DNA of 64,000 nucleotides from assembly GCF_003544915.1 (NCBI RefSeq), contig NZ_CP032097.1, forward strand, positions 868,001 to 932,000, in the 5' to 3' direction. The translations under genes and the position numbers were made by a program. This document shows positions 37,864 to 48,108 of this stretch, piece after piece (the first letter of the stretch is position 1; every line of letters begins with the position of its first letter). Below the pieces are notes generated by a model that ran no database searches, was not told the DNA's origin, and was given only the letters and a program-made list of their open reading frames with translations. This DNA comes from Arcobacter ellisii. Lineage in GTDB: Bacteria; Campylobacterota; Campylobacteria; Campylobacterales; Arcobacteraceae.

Positions 37864-38433
37864 ATGAAAAAATTATTTTTAATTATCGGAGCACCTGGAA
37901 GTGGTAAAACTACAGATGCTGAACTTATTGCTGTAAATCACGATAATATAACTCATTATTCAACTGGAGATATGTTTAGAGCTGAAGTTGCAAGTGGTTC
38001 GCAAAGAGGTCAAATAATTGAGAAATATATTAGTGCTGGAAATATCGTGCCAATTGATATTGCTATTGAAACTATTGTAAAAGCTATTAAAAATGCTTCA
38101 ACAGATATTGTAATTATTGATGGATATCCAAGAAGTATTGAGCAAATGGTTGAGTTAGATAAATACTTAGCAAATGAAGATGAAGTAGAGTTGGTAAACT
38201 GTATTGAGGTTGAAGTTAGTGAACAAGTTGCACGTGATAGAGTTTTAGGGCGTGCAAGGGGAAGTGATGATAATGTTGAAGTATTTAATAATAGAATGAA
38301 AGTTTATATAGAACCTTTAGAACAAATCAGAGCTTTTTATACAAAAAAGAGTATATTAAAAGTAATTAGTGGTGAGGGAACTATCAAAGAGATAGTTGAT
38401 GAAATGGATAAGTTTATCCAATTAAGAATCTAA
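37864..38433 (+). CDS. Second adenylate kinase-like protein, short form
   Basis: 189 residues. P-loop GAPGSGKTT (9-17), HYSTGDMFRAEVASGS for the nucleoside monophosphate, and VIIDGYPRSIEQM in the place of the canonical GFPRT segment. The LID is short and lacks cysteines. This resembles the campylobacterial Adk of about 190 residues. Which of the two is the main housekeeping enzyme cannot be told. AAAGGG lies before the ATG and the CinA-like gene follows by 3 bases. Confidence 0.88.
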   Translation: MKKLFLIIGAPGSGKTTDAELIAVNHDNITHYSTGDMFRAEVASGSQRGQIIEKYISAGNIVPIDIAIETIVKAIKNASTDIVIIDGYPRSIEQMVELDKYLANEDEVELVNCIEVEVSEQVARDRVLGRARGSDDNVEVFNNRMKVYIEPLEQIRAFYTKKSILKVISGEGTIKEIVDEMDKFIQLRI

Positions 38434-38436
38434 ATT

Positions 38437-39195
38437 ATGTTAGAAAAACCAAATTTTTATAGTGTAATAATTGGAACTGAACTTTTAAATGGGCGTAGAA
38501 TTGATGCCCATTTTGCATTTTTAAACCAACAACTTTTAAGCCGAGGTTGGGAACATAAAGCCTCTTTTGTCATAACAGATGACATAAATCTTATGGAAAA
38601 TATCTTTAATCTAATAAAAAATGACCCAAACTCTGTAATGTTCTGTTTTGGTGGAATTGGTGCAACGCCTGATGATTATACAAGAGAGATTGCAGGAAAA
38701 GTCTTCACTTCTGGAGCTATGGAATTTCACGAAGAGGCAAAAAATAGAATTATAAATCAATTTGGTGATGAAGCTTATCCACATAGAATAAATATGGCAT
38801 ATCTGCCAATAAATGCAAAACTTCTTAAAAATGTAGTAAATAATGTAGCAGGATTTTACCTAGAAGATAGATTTTTCTTTACCCCAGGTTTTCCATCGAT
38901 GAGCCAAGCTATGGTTATAGAAGCTTTAGATAAGTTATATCCAAAATCAAACCTTAAAAAATACAGACTTGTTATGACAATAGAAACAAGTGAAAATGAC
39001 CTAATAGATACTATGAAAAAAATCCCTTCACATATTGAACTCTCTTCACTTCCTAAAATAATAGGAGATAAAAGAAAAGTGGTGATTTCTTTGGCTGGAT
39101 ATGATAAGGATGAGGTTGAAAAGTATTTTGGTATGTTTGTTGATTATTGTGAAAAAAATGAAAAAGAGTTTATTTTAAAAGATATAAGTTTGTAG
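38437..39195 (+). CDS. CinA/MoeA-type molybdopterin-binding domain protein
   Basis: 252 residues. IIGTELLNGRRIDAHFAFLNQQLLSRGW and CFGGIGATPDDYTREI fit the COG1058 domain (as in CinA, which has pyrophosphatase activity toward ADP-ribose or NMN deamidase when fused). The C-terminal CinA deamidase domain is absent. The gene is next to the short adenylate kinase, so a nucleotide-related role is possible but not shown. Confidence 0.82.
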   Translation: MLEKPNFYSVIIGTELLNGRRIDAHFAFLNQQLLSRGWEHKASFVITDDINLMENIFNLIKNDPNSVMFCFGGIGATPDDYTREIAGKVFTSGAMEFHEEAKNRIINQFGDEAYPHRINMAYLPINAKLLKNVVNNVAGFYLEDRFFFTPGFPSMSQAMVIEALDKLYPKSNLKKYRLVMTIETSENDLIDTMKKIPSHIELSSLPKIIGDKRKVVISLAGYDKDEVEKYFGMFVDYCEKNEKEFILKDISL

Positions 39196-39196
39196 T

Positions 39197-39865
39197 TTAT
39201 TTAACTGGTTCATTATAATCACCAATTCTAAAACCATCATCTTTTGGATATTTTCCTAGATTATAATCATTCCAAACTTTTACACAAAGTTTATCTTTTT
39301 TTTCAAATCCATCTTTTGCAAAAATATGAGCTCTTCCAAAATTTGGGAATACTCCCATTCCTGCTGCATACATATAGGCAATATAACAATTTGCTTCATA
39401 CTCTTTTTGTTTTGAAGCAAGTTTAAAATAGTGTAGGGCTTTTTCATAATCTTTATCTACAATTTCCCCCATCAGCAAAAATCTTCCTATCATCATTTGA
39501 GATTTTGCGTGACCTTTATTTGCTGCTTCTACAAAATTGTTATAGGCTTTTACTAAATTATAATGATGAGTTGATTTTGAAAGATGAATTTTCCCTAAAA
39601 TATAAGTAGATTCTAAATTTCCTAATTCAGAGGCTTTTGTGAAATATTCCACTGCTTTATTGATATTTTTTGCAATTCCATCACCTTTTAAATAAATCAA
39701 ACCTAATTCGTGAATAGCTTTTGGATTATTTTCATTTTCTAAATCTTTGTAGTAACTAAGAGCTTTCATAGTTCCTTGCACTTTATGAATAGTATAAACC
39801 TCTTCAAATGTCATTGCATTTGAAAGAGTTACTAAAACAAAAAGTGAAAGAACTAATTTTTTCAT
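39197..39865 (-). CDS. Secreted Sel1-repeat protein
   Basis: 222 residues with signal peptide 1-17 (ending LSNA). At least four Sel1-like repeats appear ([63 protein letters not shown]). Such repeats mediate protein contacts in the periplasm. It overlaps alr by 4 bases, giving likely coupled translation; function unknown. Confidence 0.85.
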   Translation of the reverse strand: MKKLVLSLFVLVTLSNAMTFEEVYTIHKVQGTMKALSYYKDLENENNPKAIHELGLIYLKGDGIAKNINKAVEYFTKASELGNLESTYILGKIHLSKSTHHYNLVKAYNNFVEAANKGHAKSQMMIGRFLLMGEIVDKDYEKALHYFKLASKQKEYEANCYIAYMYAAGMGVFPNFGRAHIFAKDGFEKKDKLCVKVWNDYNLGKYPKDDGFRIGDYNEPVK

Positions 39866-40884
39866 ACTATCTCTTTTTCTATATTTGGATTTAGTGTTGT
39901 TGTGATTTCATAAGTAATTGTATCATGAACTTGAGCTAATGCATTTACATCATCAAAAATACAAACTTTTTCATCATCTGTATTTAAACATAAATTATCC
40001 ATAGATACTCTTCCTAAAACTTTATAACCTTTTGGAGTAGTGTAAGATTTTCTCTCATTTAATCTTAAAAAACCATCTCCATAACCAATATCATATGTAG
40101 AAATAACGATATTTTCTTCGGCTATATATTTCCCACCATAACCAGTGCTTTGTCCTTTTTTCAAAATTCTACTTGATAATTTATTTGCCCAAAGTGACAT
40201 TACAGGTTTTAATTTTGGAAATTTAAAAATATCTGCATTATCTAAATATCCATAAGTTGCAATTCCAACTCTAGCAAAACTTTCATCGAAATTTGATGTT
40301 CTAAAAAGTGCTGCTGAATTACAAGAATGGAAAGCTGGAAGAGGTAAAGAAAGTTGTTCACATATTCTTTTCACATTCTCTTTAACACTAGAAAAAACGG
40401 CTTTTTGCCAGAAGAAATTAGTAGATAATTCATCTGCTCCTTTATGGTGTGTGAATACACCTGTAACATTGATTTCTCTTTTAGAAAGCCCTAAAAAAGC
40501 CTCTTCTATTTGTTCAGGCAAAATTCCATTTCGATGCATTCCTGTATCAACTTTTATGTGGACATTTGAATTTTTTGGAAGTTTGTTTATATCCTCAAGG
40601 CTGTTTAAAGCTATGTGAAAAGTATGTGAATAAGTGTGAAAAGTTTTTTCGGCAAGTATTACAATATAGTCAAATAATTTTTCAATTTTTAGTGCATCAT
40701 CTATTGTTCTAACAACTGCTTTTTTAATTCCATATTCACTTGCAAGTGTTCCAATTTCAATTAATCCATGTCCATATGCGTTATCTTTTAATACAACAGC
40801 AACCTTTTCTTTTGAACCTGTTTTATTTGAAATAACATCAAAATTGTAAAATAGATTTTCTTTGTTTAGTAAAATTTTTGCCAA
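39862..40884 (-). CDS. alr: Alanine racemase
   Basis: 340 residues. It makes D-Ala for the cell wall. The PLP lysine is in [13 protein letters not shown], and the second catalytic base region GYGDGFLR and [10 protein letters not shown] are visible. N-terminal TIM barrel blocks [11 protein letters not shown] and FTHHKGAD fit. It is 2 bases downstream of uvrC in the uvrC-alr-Sel1 run. Shorter than many Alr (360) but complete. Confidence 0.92.
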   Translation of the reverse strand: MAKILLNKENLFYNFDVISNKTGSKEKVAVVLKDNAYGHGLIEIGTLASEYGIKKAVVRTIDDALKIEKLFDYIVILAEKTFHTYSHTFHIALNSLEDINKLPKNSNVHIKVDTGMHRNGILPEQIEEAFLGLSKREINVTGVFTHHKGADELSTNFFWQKAVFSSVKENVKRICEQLSLPLPAFHSCNSAALFRTSNFDESFARVGIATYGYLDNADIFKFPKLKPVMSLWANKLSSRILKKGQSTGYGGKYIAEENIVISTYDIGYGDGFLRLNERKSYTTPKGYKVLGRVSMDNLCLNTDDEKVCIFDDVNALAQVHDTITYEITTTLNPNIEKEIV

Positions 40885-40886
40885 AA

Positions 40887-42737
40887 TTAATCCTTTGGAA
40901 TAATAAAATAATTTTTTAGTAAATTTGCATCTTTTTCATTTAAAACATTTTTTAACTCTTCTAAAGATGCGTTTTTGATTTTCTCAAATTCTCCAAAATA
41001 TAAAAGAAGTTTTTTGATTTTTGCTTCACCAATTCCTTTTATTTGCAATAAAGATATTTGTTTATCTTCTGCTCTTTTTTGTTTTTTGTGGAAATTGATT
41101 ACAAATCTATGGGCTTCGTCTCTTTGTCTTTGAACGAATTGTAGTCTTCTATCACTTGTAGATAATTTAAAATTTTTAAATTCATTGTTTTTATTTTTAT
41201 AATGAATAATATCTTTTGCTGCACCTTTTGCTCTGTGAGCTTTTGCATCTACTTTTTCTTTCGCGATTGCAATTATATCAAGATTTACTCCAACTGATAA
41301 AACAATATCATAGGCTAATTTCAAAAGAGTCTCGCCACCATCAATAATCCATAAATCAGGAGCAGGATTTTTTTCAAAACTTTCAACTCTTCGTATTAAC
41401 ATCTCTCTCATTTGAGAGTATTCATCTTTTGATTCAAGGTTATAGTGTCTAAAAGCTTTTTTATCAAATGAGTTTAGATTTTCATCCCAAACAATCATAG
41501 CTCCAACAGTTGCTTGTCCCATCATGTGAGAGTTATCGAAACTCTCTATTCTAAAGGGAAGAGTTTGAAGATTAAATAACTCTTTTAACTCTTCATAAAT
41601 ATTTGTCTCATTTTTACTTGAATCTATTCGTAAAAGTTCATGGCAGTTACTAAGAGCGATTTGAACAATATCTTTTTTCTTATCTTTTTTTGGATTTATG
41701 ATTTTGATTTTTTTATTAAATCTTATTTGTAAAAACTCTTCAAGTTCACTTGTATCATTTAGTTCAATTCCCACTAAAATCTCTTTTGGTAAAAGTGGGA
41801 TTTCATTATCATAATAGTTAATAATTGCTCTTTTATAAGCCTCTTCATAATCAAACTCAAACTCTTCATCAAAATTATCAACCTTTAAAAAATCATGGCT
41901 TGAAGAGGTTAATTTTCCATCTCTTAAAAACATTCGTACAACAACAGCTTTTTTATTTGTTGAAGTGATTGCAAAAATATCTATATCTTCATTTGTTGCT
42001 AAATCTATTCCTGATTTTATTTGAGATTTTTCTATTGTTTTTATTCTATCTCTTAAAGTCATAGCTTCTTCAAATCTAAAATCATTTGAGTATTGAATCA
42101 TTTTTTCATTTAGTTTTGAGAGAAGTTTTGTTTTATTATAGATATATTCTAGGGCATTTTCTACGATTTTTGCGTACTCTTCCTTTGAAATTTTATTTTC
42201 ACAAGGGGCTAGGCATTTTTGTATTTGATGGAATAAACAAGCAGTTTTTCCTTTTACACAAGATTTTTTTTGCACTAATGGAACTATTTCATAAATGCTA
42301 TCAAGCATATCTTTTGCACCAGTCGAATATGGTCCAAAATATTTGATATTTTTGCCTTTATGGATTTTTCTTGTGATTTCAAGTCTTGGAAAATCTTCGT
42401 TGTAATCGATAAAAATATATGGATAAGTTTTATCATCACGAAGTAAAATATTGTATTTTGGTTTTAGTTGTTTGATTAAAGAGTTTTCCAAAATCAAAGC
42501 ATCATGTTCATTAGGAACAACAATCCATTCAAGACTTACAACTTCACTAATCATTTTATAAATTCTTGGACCTAATTTATCAGCAGGAAGAAGTTTTGGC
42601 GTGAATTTGAAATAAGATTTAACTCTATTTTTTAGAACTTTTGCTTTTCCAACATAAAGTAAGTGACCATCTTTATCAAAATACTGATAAACCCCAGCAT
42701 CATTAGGAAGTTGTTTAAGTTTGTCTTGTAAATTCAT
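40887..42737 (-). CDS. uvrC: UvrABC excinuclease subunit C
   Basis: 616 residues. It makes both incisions in nucleotide excision repair. The GIY-YIG domain is [31 protein letters not shown] at the N-terminus, followed by a UvrB-contact coiled coil ([22 protein letters not shown]), RNase H-like domain ([18 protein letters not shown] then WIIDGG), and the C-terminal Hh[16 protein letters not shown]. Confidence 0.96.
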   Translation of the reverse strand: MNLQDKLKQLPNDAGVYQYFDKDGHLLYVGKAKVLKNRVKSYFKFTPKLLPADKLGPRIYKMISEVVSLEWIVVPNEHDALILENSLIKQLKPKYNILLRDDKTYPYIFIDYNEDFPRLEITRKIHKGKNIKYFGPYSTGAKDMLDSIYEIVPLVQKKSCVKGKTACLFHQIQKCLAPCENKISKEEYAKIVENALEYIYNKTKLLSKLNEKMIQYSNDFRFEEAMTLRDRIKTIEKSQIKSGIDLATNEDIDIFAITSTNKKAVVVRMFLRDGKLTSSSHDFLKVDNFDEEFEFDYEEAYKRAIINYYDNEIPLLPKEILVGIELNDTSELEEFLQIRFNKKIKIINPKKDKKKDIVQIALSNCHELLRIDSSKNETNIYEELKELFNLQTLPFRIESFDNSHMMGQATVGAMIVWDENLNSFDKKAFRHYNLESKDEYSQMREMLIRRVESFEKNPAPDLWIIDGGETLLKLAYDIVLSVGVNLDIIAIAKEKVDAKAHRAKGAAKDIIHYKNKNNEFKNFKLSTSDRRLQFVQRQRDEAHRFVINFHKKQKRAEDKQISLLQIKGIGEAKIKKLLLYFGEFEKIKNASLEELKNVLNEKDANLLKNYFIIPKD

Positions 42738-42843
42738 TTTGGGATTGTATCTAAAAAGATTTTAATTAATGAATAGAATATAACCAGTTAGAGTAATTAG
42801 TTATTAGAAAATAAGACTACAATGAATCAATAAAGGATTTAAG

Positions 42844-43485
42844 ATGAATGTAATAGAACTAAATAGGGAAGAGTATTTAGAGTCAGTAAAAAAAATAGAA
42901 GATTTTAAGACTTTAAATTTTTCAAAAAGTGCGCTTGAATGGTGGGATAACTATTATAGTTGGGAAAAATTTCCTCCTTTATGTTTATCAGATAAAAAAA
43001 AGCATTTTTGTTATCTTTTTTATAATATTTCAAAAGATAATGAATATCTAACAATTCATAATATTTTTACACCAAATAAATATAGAGCAAAAGGTTATGC
43101 TTATCAACTTTTGGAATATTTATTTAGTCATTTCTCAAATCAAAATATAAAAAGATTTAAGCTAAATTGTGTGAGTTCTTCTTTGGATTTTTATAATAAG
43201 TTAGGTTTAGAATATTGGGGAATAAATGAATTATCACAATATTATTGTGATTTTAAAATGCCTCTTTTAGATATTAAAGAAATTCCTTTAATAGTAAAAA
43301 ATTCACATTTAGATGAAATAAGTGATGAAAGAATATTAAAGATATTTGATTCTTTAAAAGATAATGGAACAACTTTAGATGAAAAAATGAGCGAAAAATT
43401 TGAAGAGTCAAAAGATAAATTAAAAGGAAGATATCACTTTGATTTACTTTTAAAAAGAGTAGAAAAAATTAAAAACGATATATAA
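42844..43485 (+). CDS. GNAT family acetyltransferase
   Basis: 213 residues. The acetyl-CoA pocket pattern is NIFTPNKYRAKGYAYQLLEYLF (Q/R-x-x-G-x-A motif, about 77-98), with a C-terminal extension of ~80 residues (SDERILKIFDSLKD and on) that I do not recognise. Substrate unknown. The 3' end overlaps that of the convergent diguanylate cyclase by 17 bases. Confidence 0.75.
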   Translation: MNVIELNREEYLESVKKIEDFKTLNFSKSALEWWDNYYSWEKFPPLCLSDKKKHFCYLFYNISKDNEYLTIHNIFTPNKYRAKGYAYQLLEYLFSHFSNQNIKRFKLNCVSSSLDFYNKLGLEYWGINELSQYYCDFKMPLLDIKEIPLIVKNSHLDEISDERILKIFDSLKDNGTTLDEKMSEKFEESKDKLKGRYHFDLLLKRVEKIKNDI

Positions 43486-44773
43486 CAGTTCTATTTCTAT
43501 TATCTTTTTTTGCAATATAAAGGGCTCTATCTGCTCTTGAAATAATTGAATCTAAATCCTCATCTTCTTGCCTTAATTCAGAAATTCCTAAACTAATTGT
43601 AACTTGTATCATCAAATCATCAGTTTTATAAACAGAGTTTTCTACAGATGTTCTTAGTTTTTCAGCCAAAATAAAAGCACTATTTTCATCTGTATTATTT
43701 AATAATATTGTAAACTCTTCTCCACCTGTTCTTGCTACAATATCAGACTTTCTAATACTTTTTGACATTTTATTTGCTATATATTTTAAAACTTCATCGC
43801 CTATATTATGCCCATAGGTGTCATTGATATGTTTAAAAAAATCTATATCAATACAAATTATTGAGAATTTTGATTTTTCCCTTTTTGCTAAATGAAAAGT
43901 TTTATTTCCCATTTCAAAAAAGTATCTTCTATTTGATAAATTAGTTAAATAATCAGTTGTTGAAATCTCTAATAATTTTTTATTGGCTTCTCTTAACTCT
44001 TTTGTTCTTTGATTTACTTTATTTTCAAGAGTTTTATTTAGTTTCATAATATTTAATTCTCTTGTATAAATAGAGTGTATTGTAAAAGTAATAATTACAA
44101 TAAATACAATGGAAGTAAAAAAAGTTACAAAATATAAAATATTTGTTTTTGAATCAACTATTTCAACATTTTCTTTGTAATGGTCTATTGGAATACTAAC
44201 TCTTAATCCTCCAATAACATCTCCGACAACATAGTTTTGATTTGTATGACAGTTTAAACATGAAGGTTCAATTTTTAAAGAACCCATAAAATCATATTTT
44301 TCATTTCCAAGACTTGTGTAATATAAATCATTTTTATTTTTTTGTAAATGTTTAAGAGCCCTTTTTTCAAATTCATCAGGAATATTTTTTGGATTTATAG
44401 GATTTAAACTTGTTATTTTAAAATAGTATTTTTCTTTTGCATTTGAGATTTCAGAGATTTGTCTTGTCATCCAAGCTGGATTTATTTTGATTAGAAGTTC
44501 ATCATCTTTTGTATAAGTATGATTATCTGGTAAATATGGATTTGGTTTTATTCCTTCATGTGCTTTAACATAAATTGCTCCATGGTCAGAACTCCATTTT
44601 CTAATAGTAACAATATTATTAAAAAGTGTTGATGCTTGTTGGAATAAGATTTTTTCTGAAATTTTTTGATAATCATTTCTTGTATCATTGATATATTTAA
44701 TAATAAATAACGTAAAACAAAAAACTACTGCAACAGTAAAATAGATAAGAAAATTTTTATTTTTCATAGTCAT
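43469..44773 (-). CDS. Membrane diguanylate cyclase with periplasmic c-haem sensor
   Basis: 434 residues. TM1 at about 9-27 and TM2 at about 213-236 enclose a periplasmic domain with the haem motif CLNCH (172-176) in Tll0287-like (DUF3365) context (SLKIEPS before, VGDVIGGLRVSI after). A coiled coil leads to GGDEF with TGGEEF and an inhibitory RKSD site five residues before it, so the enzyme should be active and product inhibited. The periplasmic domain is the same class as in the chemoreceptor at 7.4-9.6 kb. A second ATG two codons in (44767) is also possible as start. Confidence 0.9.
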   Translation of the reverse strand: MTMKNKNFLIYFTVAVVFCFTLFIIKYINDTRNDYQKISEKILFQQASTLFNNIVTIRKWSSDHGAIYVKAHEGIKPNPYLPDNHTYTKDDELLIKINPAWMTRQISEISNAKEKYYFKITSLNPINPKNIPDEFEKRALKHLQKNKNDLYYTSLGNEKYDFMGSLKIEPSCLNCHTNQNYVVGDVIGGLRVSIPIDHYKENVEIVDSKTNILYFVTFFTSIVFIVIITFTIHSIYTRELNIMKLNKTLENKVNQRTKELREANKKLLEISTTDYLTNLSNRRYFFEMGNKTFHLAKREKSKFSIICIDIDFFKHINDTYGHNIGDEVLKYIANKMSKSIRKSDIVARTGGEEFTILLNNTDENSAFILAEKLRTSVENSVYKTDDLMIQVTISLGISELRQEDEDLDSIISRADRALYIAKKDNRNRTVIYRF

Positions 44774-44999
44774 CTTTTTTATTATTAAATTAAATTATTA
44801 TATCAAAAAAATAATTTTTTGTACTATAAAATATGTAAAAATTGAAAATTATTTTATTTATTTTTAATTATAAATAACTAGATTATTTAGTTATTTTAAT
44901 CAAAAAATATTAATGATAAAGATTATTAAAACTAATTTTTATAAGTTCTAATTAAATTATTTTTATATAGAATTTTGTTCGGGTGCAAGGAGTAAGAGA
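44774..44999. other. Divergent intergenic region
   Basis: 226 bases, almost all A and T, with no credible gene. It has a 9-bp inverted repeat (44872-44880 with 44888-44896, loop GATTATT), which may be chance at this composition. An AAGGAG ribosome site lies before the gene starting at 45000. Confidence 0.5.
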
Positions 45000-46091
45000 A
45001 TGTCTCAATCGTTAAAATGTAGTTTTGATAAAGCTTTTTTAGAAAGAGCTAGGCTTTTGTATATTGAAAATGAAGAAGTATCAAGAAAAGAAGCTACTGA
45101 AATTTTCGCAGTTTTTTTTAAAAAGGTTTTAATCGCTAGAGATAAAGAAGAAGGAATTAATGTTTTTCTTGAAAATAGGTCTGAAATAGATATTATTTTA
45201 TTAGATATAAACTTACCAAATTCAACAGGAATTGAATTATTAGAAGAGATTAGAAAAGTTGATTGGGATATTCCAATTTTAATAGTAGCTGCTTTTACAG
45301 AAGTTGAATCTTTATTAAAATCTATCAAATTCAATATTACAAACTATATTGTAAAACCAATGCAACTAAACACAACACTTAAAATTATTTCACAACTTAT
45401 GGAAGTAAAAGAACAAAAAAGAGAATTAGCAAGAAAAGATAATGAATTAAAACAATTTATTTCTATTTTAGACTCATATAACATAATTTGTGAACTTGAT
45501 TTAGAGTTTAATATCACTTCTGCAAATGATGCTTTTTTATCAAATTCAGGTTATGAATTAAATGAAGTTATTGGTAAAAATATAAGTGATAAAAGTATGT
45601 TATGTTCCCATGAAACACAAGGAATGAAAATACAAGATAGTTTACTAAGAGGAAATACTTGGGTTGGACTTAGTAAAAAAGTTTCAAAAGAGGGAAATTT
45701 TTATTATACCCATTCAACTATTTTGCCAATTTATCACAATAATGGGAAAATAAAAAAATTTATTGAATTTGCAACTTTGATTTCAAAATATGAAAATGAG
45801 ATATTAGCTTTAAAAAAACATATTTTAATACTCAAATCAGAAAATTTTAAAGCTTATCAAGAGTTAAAAAAAGAGAATCAATCAAATATAGAGTTAGTAG
45901 GAAATCTGCAACAAGAGGTTAATTTATCAAAATCTTTACAAAAAGAGTTAGATGAAAATGTTGTAAATAATCAAAAACTTTTGATGGAAATATATAATTT
46001 AAGAAAACAAAATAGTGTTTTATTGGAAAAATTATATGTTCAAGAAAAAAGATTTGAAGAGTTTCAATCAGCAGTTATCGGACGAAGATAG
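45000..46091 (+). CDS. Receiver-PAS protein with coiled-coil tail
   Basis: 363 residues. The receiver (about 14-135) has Asp69 as the phosphorylation site (IILLDINLP) and the conserved Lys in YIVKPM. A PAS domain follows (about 150-260, SNSGYELNEVIGKNISDKS and LRGNTWVGL), then a long coiled coil to the C-terminus. No DNA-binding or enzymatic output is present, so it may work by protein contacts. No kinase is adjacent. AAGGAG precedes the ATG. Overlaps the convergent kinase gene by 28 bases at the 3' end. Confidence 0.85.
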   Translation: MSQSLKCSFDKAFLERARLLYIENEEVSRKEATEIFAVFFKKVLIARDKEEGINVFLENRSEIDIILLDINLPNSTGIELLEEIRKVDWDIPILIVAAFTEVESLLKSIKFNITNYIVKPMQLNTTLKIISQLMEVKEQKRELARKDNELKQFISILDSYNIICELDLEFNITSANDAFLSNSGYELNEVIGKNISDKSMLCSHETQGMKIQDSLLRGNTWVGLSKKVSKEGNFYYTHSTILPIYHNNGKIKKFIEFATLISKYENEILALKKHILILKSENFKAYQELKKENQSNIELVGNLQQEVNLSKSLQKELDENVVNNQKLLMEIYNLRKQNSVLLEKLYVQEKRFEEFQSAVIGRR

Positions 46092-46819
46092 TTTATAAAC
46101 CACAAAGAACAAAGGTTTTTATAAACTATTTTATAAGATTCTAATTTTTTTAGATGAGTTTTTTTTATAAATTTAAAATAAGTTTTTAACAAAAATTCTT
46201 CCTCTTTTTTATTTAATGAAAACTCAATACAAATAGAAGCTAAATCAAAAAATCTATCATTTGTTCCCACATATTCCCAATCTATGATTTTTATATCTTT
46301 GTTGTTAAAAATTATATTTTTTGGATTTAAGTCGTGATGGCTTAAAACTAACTCTTTTTTGTATTTTTTTAGAAGATTTAGATTTTTAAAGGTTTCTTGA
46401 ATTAATTTTTCATTTTCAAGAACTTTTTTGTAGTTTAATAAATCTTTTTTTATATCATAAGGTTTTGTTTTTATTTTGATTTGATGTAATTTTTTTATTT
46501 TGCAAGTAAGAGCTTTTAGTTCATAAGGGTTTAATTTTGTTTTATGCGAACCTTTTTTGTATTCATAAACCATAAATTTATCATTTAGAAAAATTGGTTT
46601 TGAACAAATATCTTTTTTGTAGGCGAGTTTTTGGATTTGAAACTCAAATTCTCTACTAATATTTACACTACTATTTGATTTAAAAACTCTGATTACGTAA
46701 GAGTTTTCTGATGTTTTTAAAAGATAACTTATATTATTAAAACCTTGATTTTTTAGTAACTCAAGGCTTAATAGTTTTTCTTCAAAAATATTATATTTTT
46801 CTAATTCTTCAATATTCAA
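46064..46819 (-). CDS. Phosphotransferase of the choline/thiamine kinase family
   Basis: 251 residues. APH/choline-kinase fold: Brenner motif LSHHDLNPKNIIF (catalytic Asp), followed by KIIDWEYVG (metal-binding Asp). The gene is translationally overlapped with pnuC (11 bases), so the kinase likely phosphorylates the vitamin that PnuC brings in, trapping it. Thiamine or nicotinamide riboside are the candidates; sequence alone does not choose. Confidence 0.75.
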   Translation of the reverse strand: MNIEELEKYNIFEEKLLSLELLKNQGFNNISYLLKTSENSYVIRVFKSNSSVNISREFEFQIQKLAYKKDICSKPIFLNDKFMVYEYKKGSHKTKLNPYELKALTCKIKKLHQIKIKTKPYDIKKDLLNYKKVLENEKLIQETFKNLNLLKKYKKELVLSHHDLNPKNIIFNNKDIKIIDWEYVGTNDRFFDLASICIEFSLNKKEEEFLLKTYFKFIKKTHLKKLESYKIVYKNLCSLWFINYLRPITAD

Positions 46820-47381
46820 AACTTAAATACTCTTTTTTCCATTGTCTATATGCAATCAATGCAATAATAGTATAAATAAAAAATAAAACTGCTGTTAAAT
46901 AAAAACCTTTATTTATATAAATATAAATTGAAACAGCGTCAATAACAACCCAATAAAGCCAATTTTCTAACACTTTTTTTGTAAGCATATATGTTGCAAA
47001 AACTGCAAAAACCGTTGTAAATGTATCTAAATATGCAAAATCAGCTCTTGTGTAATTTGCCATATAATATCCCAAACATAAAGAGATAATAGTCAAATAA
47101 AATATAATTCTTATATTTTTAGAAAAACTATAACTACTTATTTCAAGCTCTTTTTCTATCTCTTGATAATTTCCATATTTCCACGAATACCAACCATAAA
47201 CTGCCATTATTAGATAAAAAATATTTAAAAAACTATCCATCAAAAGTGAAGCATCAAAAAACAAAATACTATAAATCAAGGTACTAAAAAATGCAGCAGC
47301 CCAACACCAAAGATTTTGTTTTATTGCAAGTATTAAATAGGCAATTGATAAAAAAACTGCTAATACTTCCCAAGAAGTCAT
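46809..47381 (-). CDS. pnuC: PnuC-family vitamin/nucleoside transporter
   Basis: 190 residues with about seven hydrophobic segments. Family marks are KQNLWCWAAAFFSTLIYSILFF near the N-terminus, YGWYSWKYG, and ENWLYWVVIDAVSIYIY in the substrate region. Transporters of this family carry nicotinamide riboside, thiamine (PnuT) or riboflavin by facilitated diffusion driven by phosphorylation. Pairing with a thiamine-kinase-like gene hints at thiamine. No TPP riboswitch is visible in the 53-base gap to the upstream gene. Confidence 0.88.
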   Translation of the reverse strand: MTSWEVLAVFLSIAYLILAIKQNLWCWAAAFFSTLIYSILFFDASLLMDSFLNIFYLIMAVYGWYSWKYGNYQEIEKELEISSYSFSKNIRIIFYLTIISLCLGYYMANYTRADFAYLDTFTTVFAVFATYMLTKKVLENWLYWVVIDAVSIYIYINKGFYLTAVLFFIYTIIALIAYRQWKKEYLSFEY

Positions 47382-47434
47382 ATAAGATATGGCTTCTTGG
47401 ATATTATTTAAAAAATTTTCTATTTTTTATCCTT

Positions 47435-47977
47435 TTATAAAAGATTTAATATATCTTTTTCTATTGATTCAGGAGTTGTTGAACTTCCATATCTATTTAT
47501 GATATTTCCATTTTTATCAACTAAAAATTTTGTAAAATTCCATTTGATATCTTTTGTTCCTAAAATACCTTTTTGTTCATTTTTTAAAAAAGTATATAAA
47601 GGAGATTCATTTTTACCATTTACATCTATTTTTGCAAACATATCAAATTTTACATCATAAGTTAAACTACAAAACTCTTTGATTTTTTCATTTGATTCAG
47701 GTTCTTGATTTGCAAATTGATTTGAAGGAAATCCTAAAACCATAAAATCTTTATCTTTATATTTTTCAAATAGTTTTTCTAATCCTTCATATTGACTTGT
47801 AAAACCACATTTACTTGCAACATTTACAATTAAAAGCACTTTTCCTTTATATTTCGACATAGAAATCTCTTCGCCTTCAATTGTTTTAACATTAAAATCA
47901 TAAATACTCATATTGTTCTCCTTTGAAAATGATGAACTTAAAATTAGTAAAATTAAAAGTAGTATTTTTTTTATCAT
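47435..47977 (-). CDS. Periplasmic glutathione peroxidase-like thiol peroxidase
   Basis: 180 residues with a likely signal peptide (1-18). Catalytic Cys57 (NVASKCGFTSQY), Gln87 (FPSNQFANQEP) and the Trp in KWNFTKFLVD form the usual triad; there is Cys, not selenocysteine. It lacks clear glutathione-dimer features, and such enzymes commonly use thioredoxin-like donors. Reduction of peroxides in the periplasm is the likely role. It lies upstream of pnuC on the same strand. Confidence 0.85.
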   Translation of the reverse strand: MIKKILLLILLILSSSFSKENNMSIYDFNVKTIEGEEISMSKYKGKVLLIVNVASKCGFTSQYEGLEKLFEKYKDKDFMVLGFPSNQFANQEPESNEKIKEFCSLTYDVKFDMFAKIDVNGKNESPLYTFLKNEQKGILGTKDIKWNFTKFLVDKNGNIINRYGSSTTPESIEKDILNLL

Positions 47978-48108
47978 TATAGTTCCTTTTTGTAATTTTA
48001 TCTTATCTAAGAGAAATTTTATCCTATTTATCTTTATTTAATAGAAGGATATTTATATATAAAAGTAAACTTATAAAATTAGTATTAAAAGTATACACTT
48101 ATATAAAA

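Noticed and set aside
44872-44896. 9-bp inverted repeat in the AT-rich gap before the receiver-PAS gene
   Set aside because: Likely chance in almost pure A and T; no neighbouring -10 in the right place.
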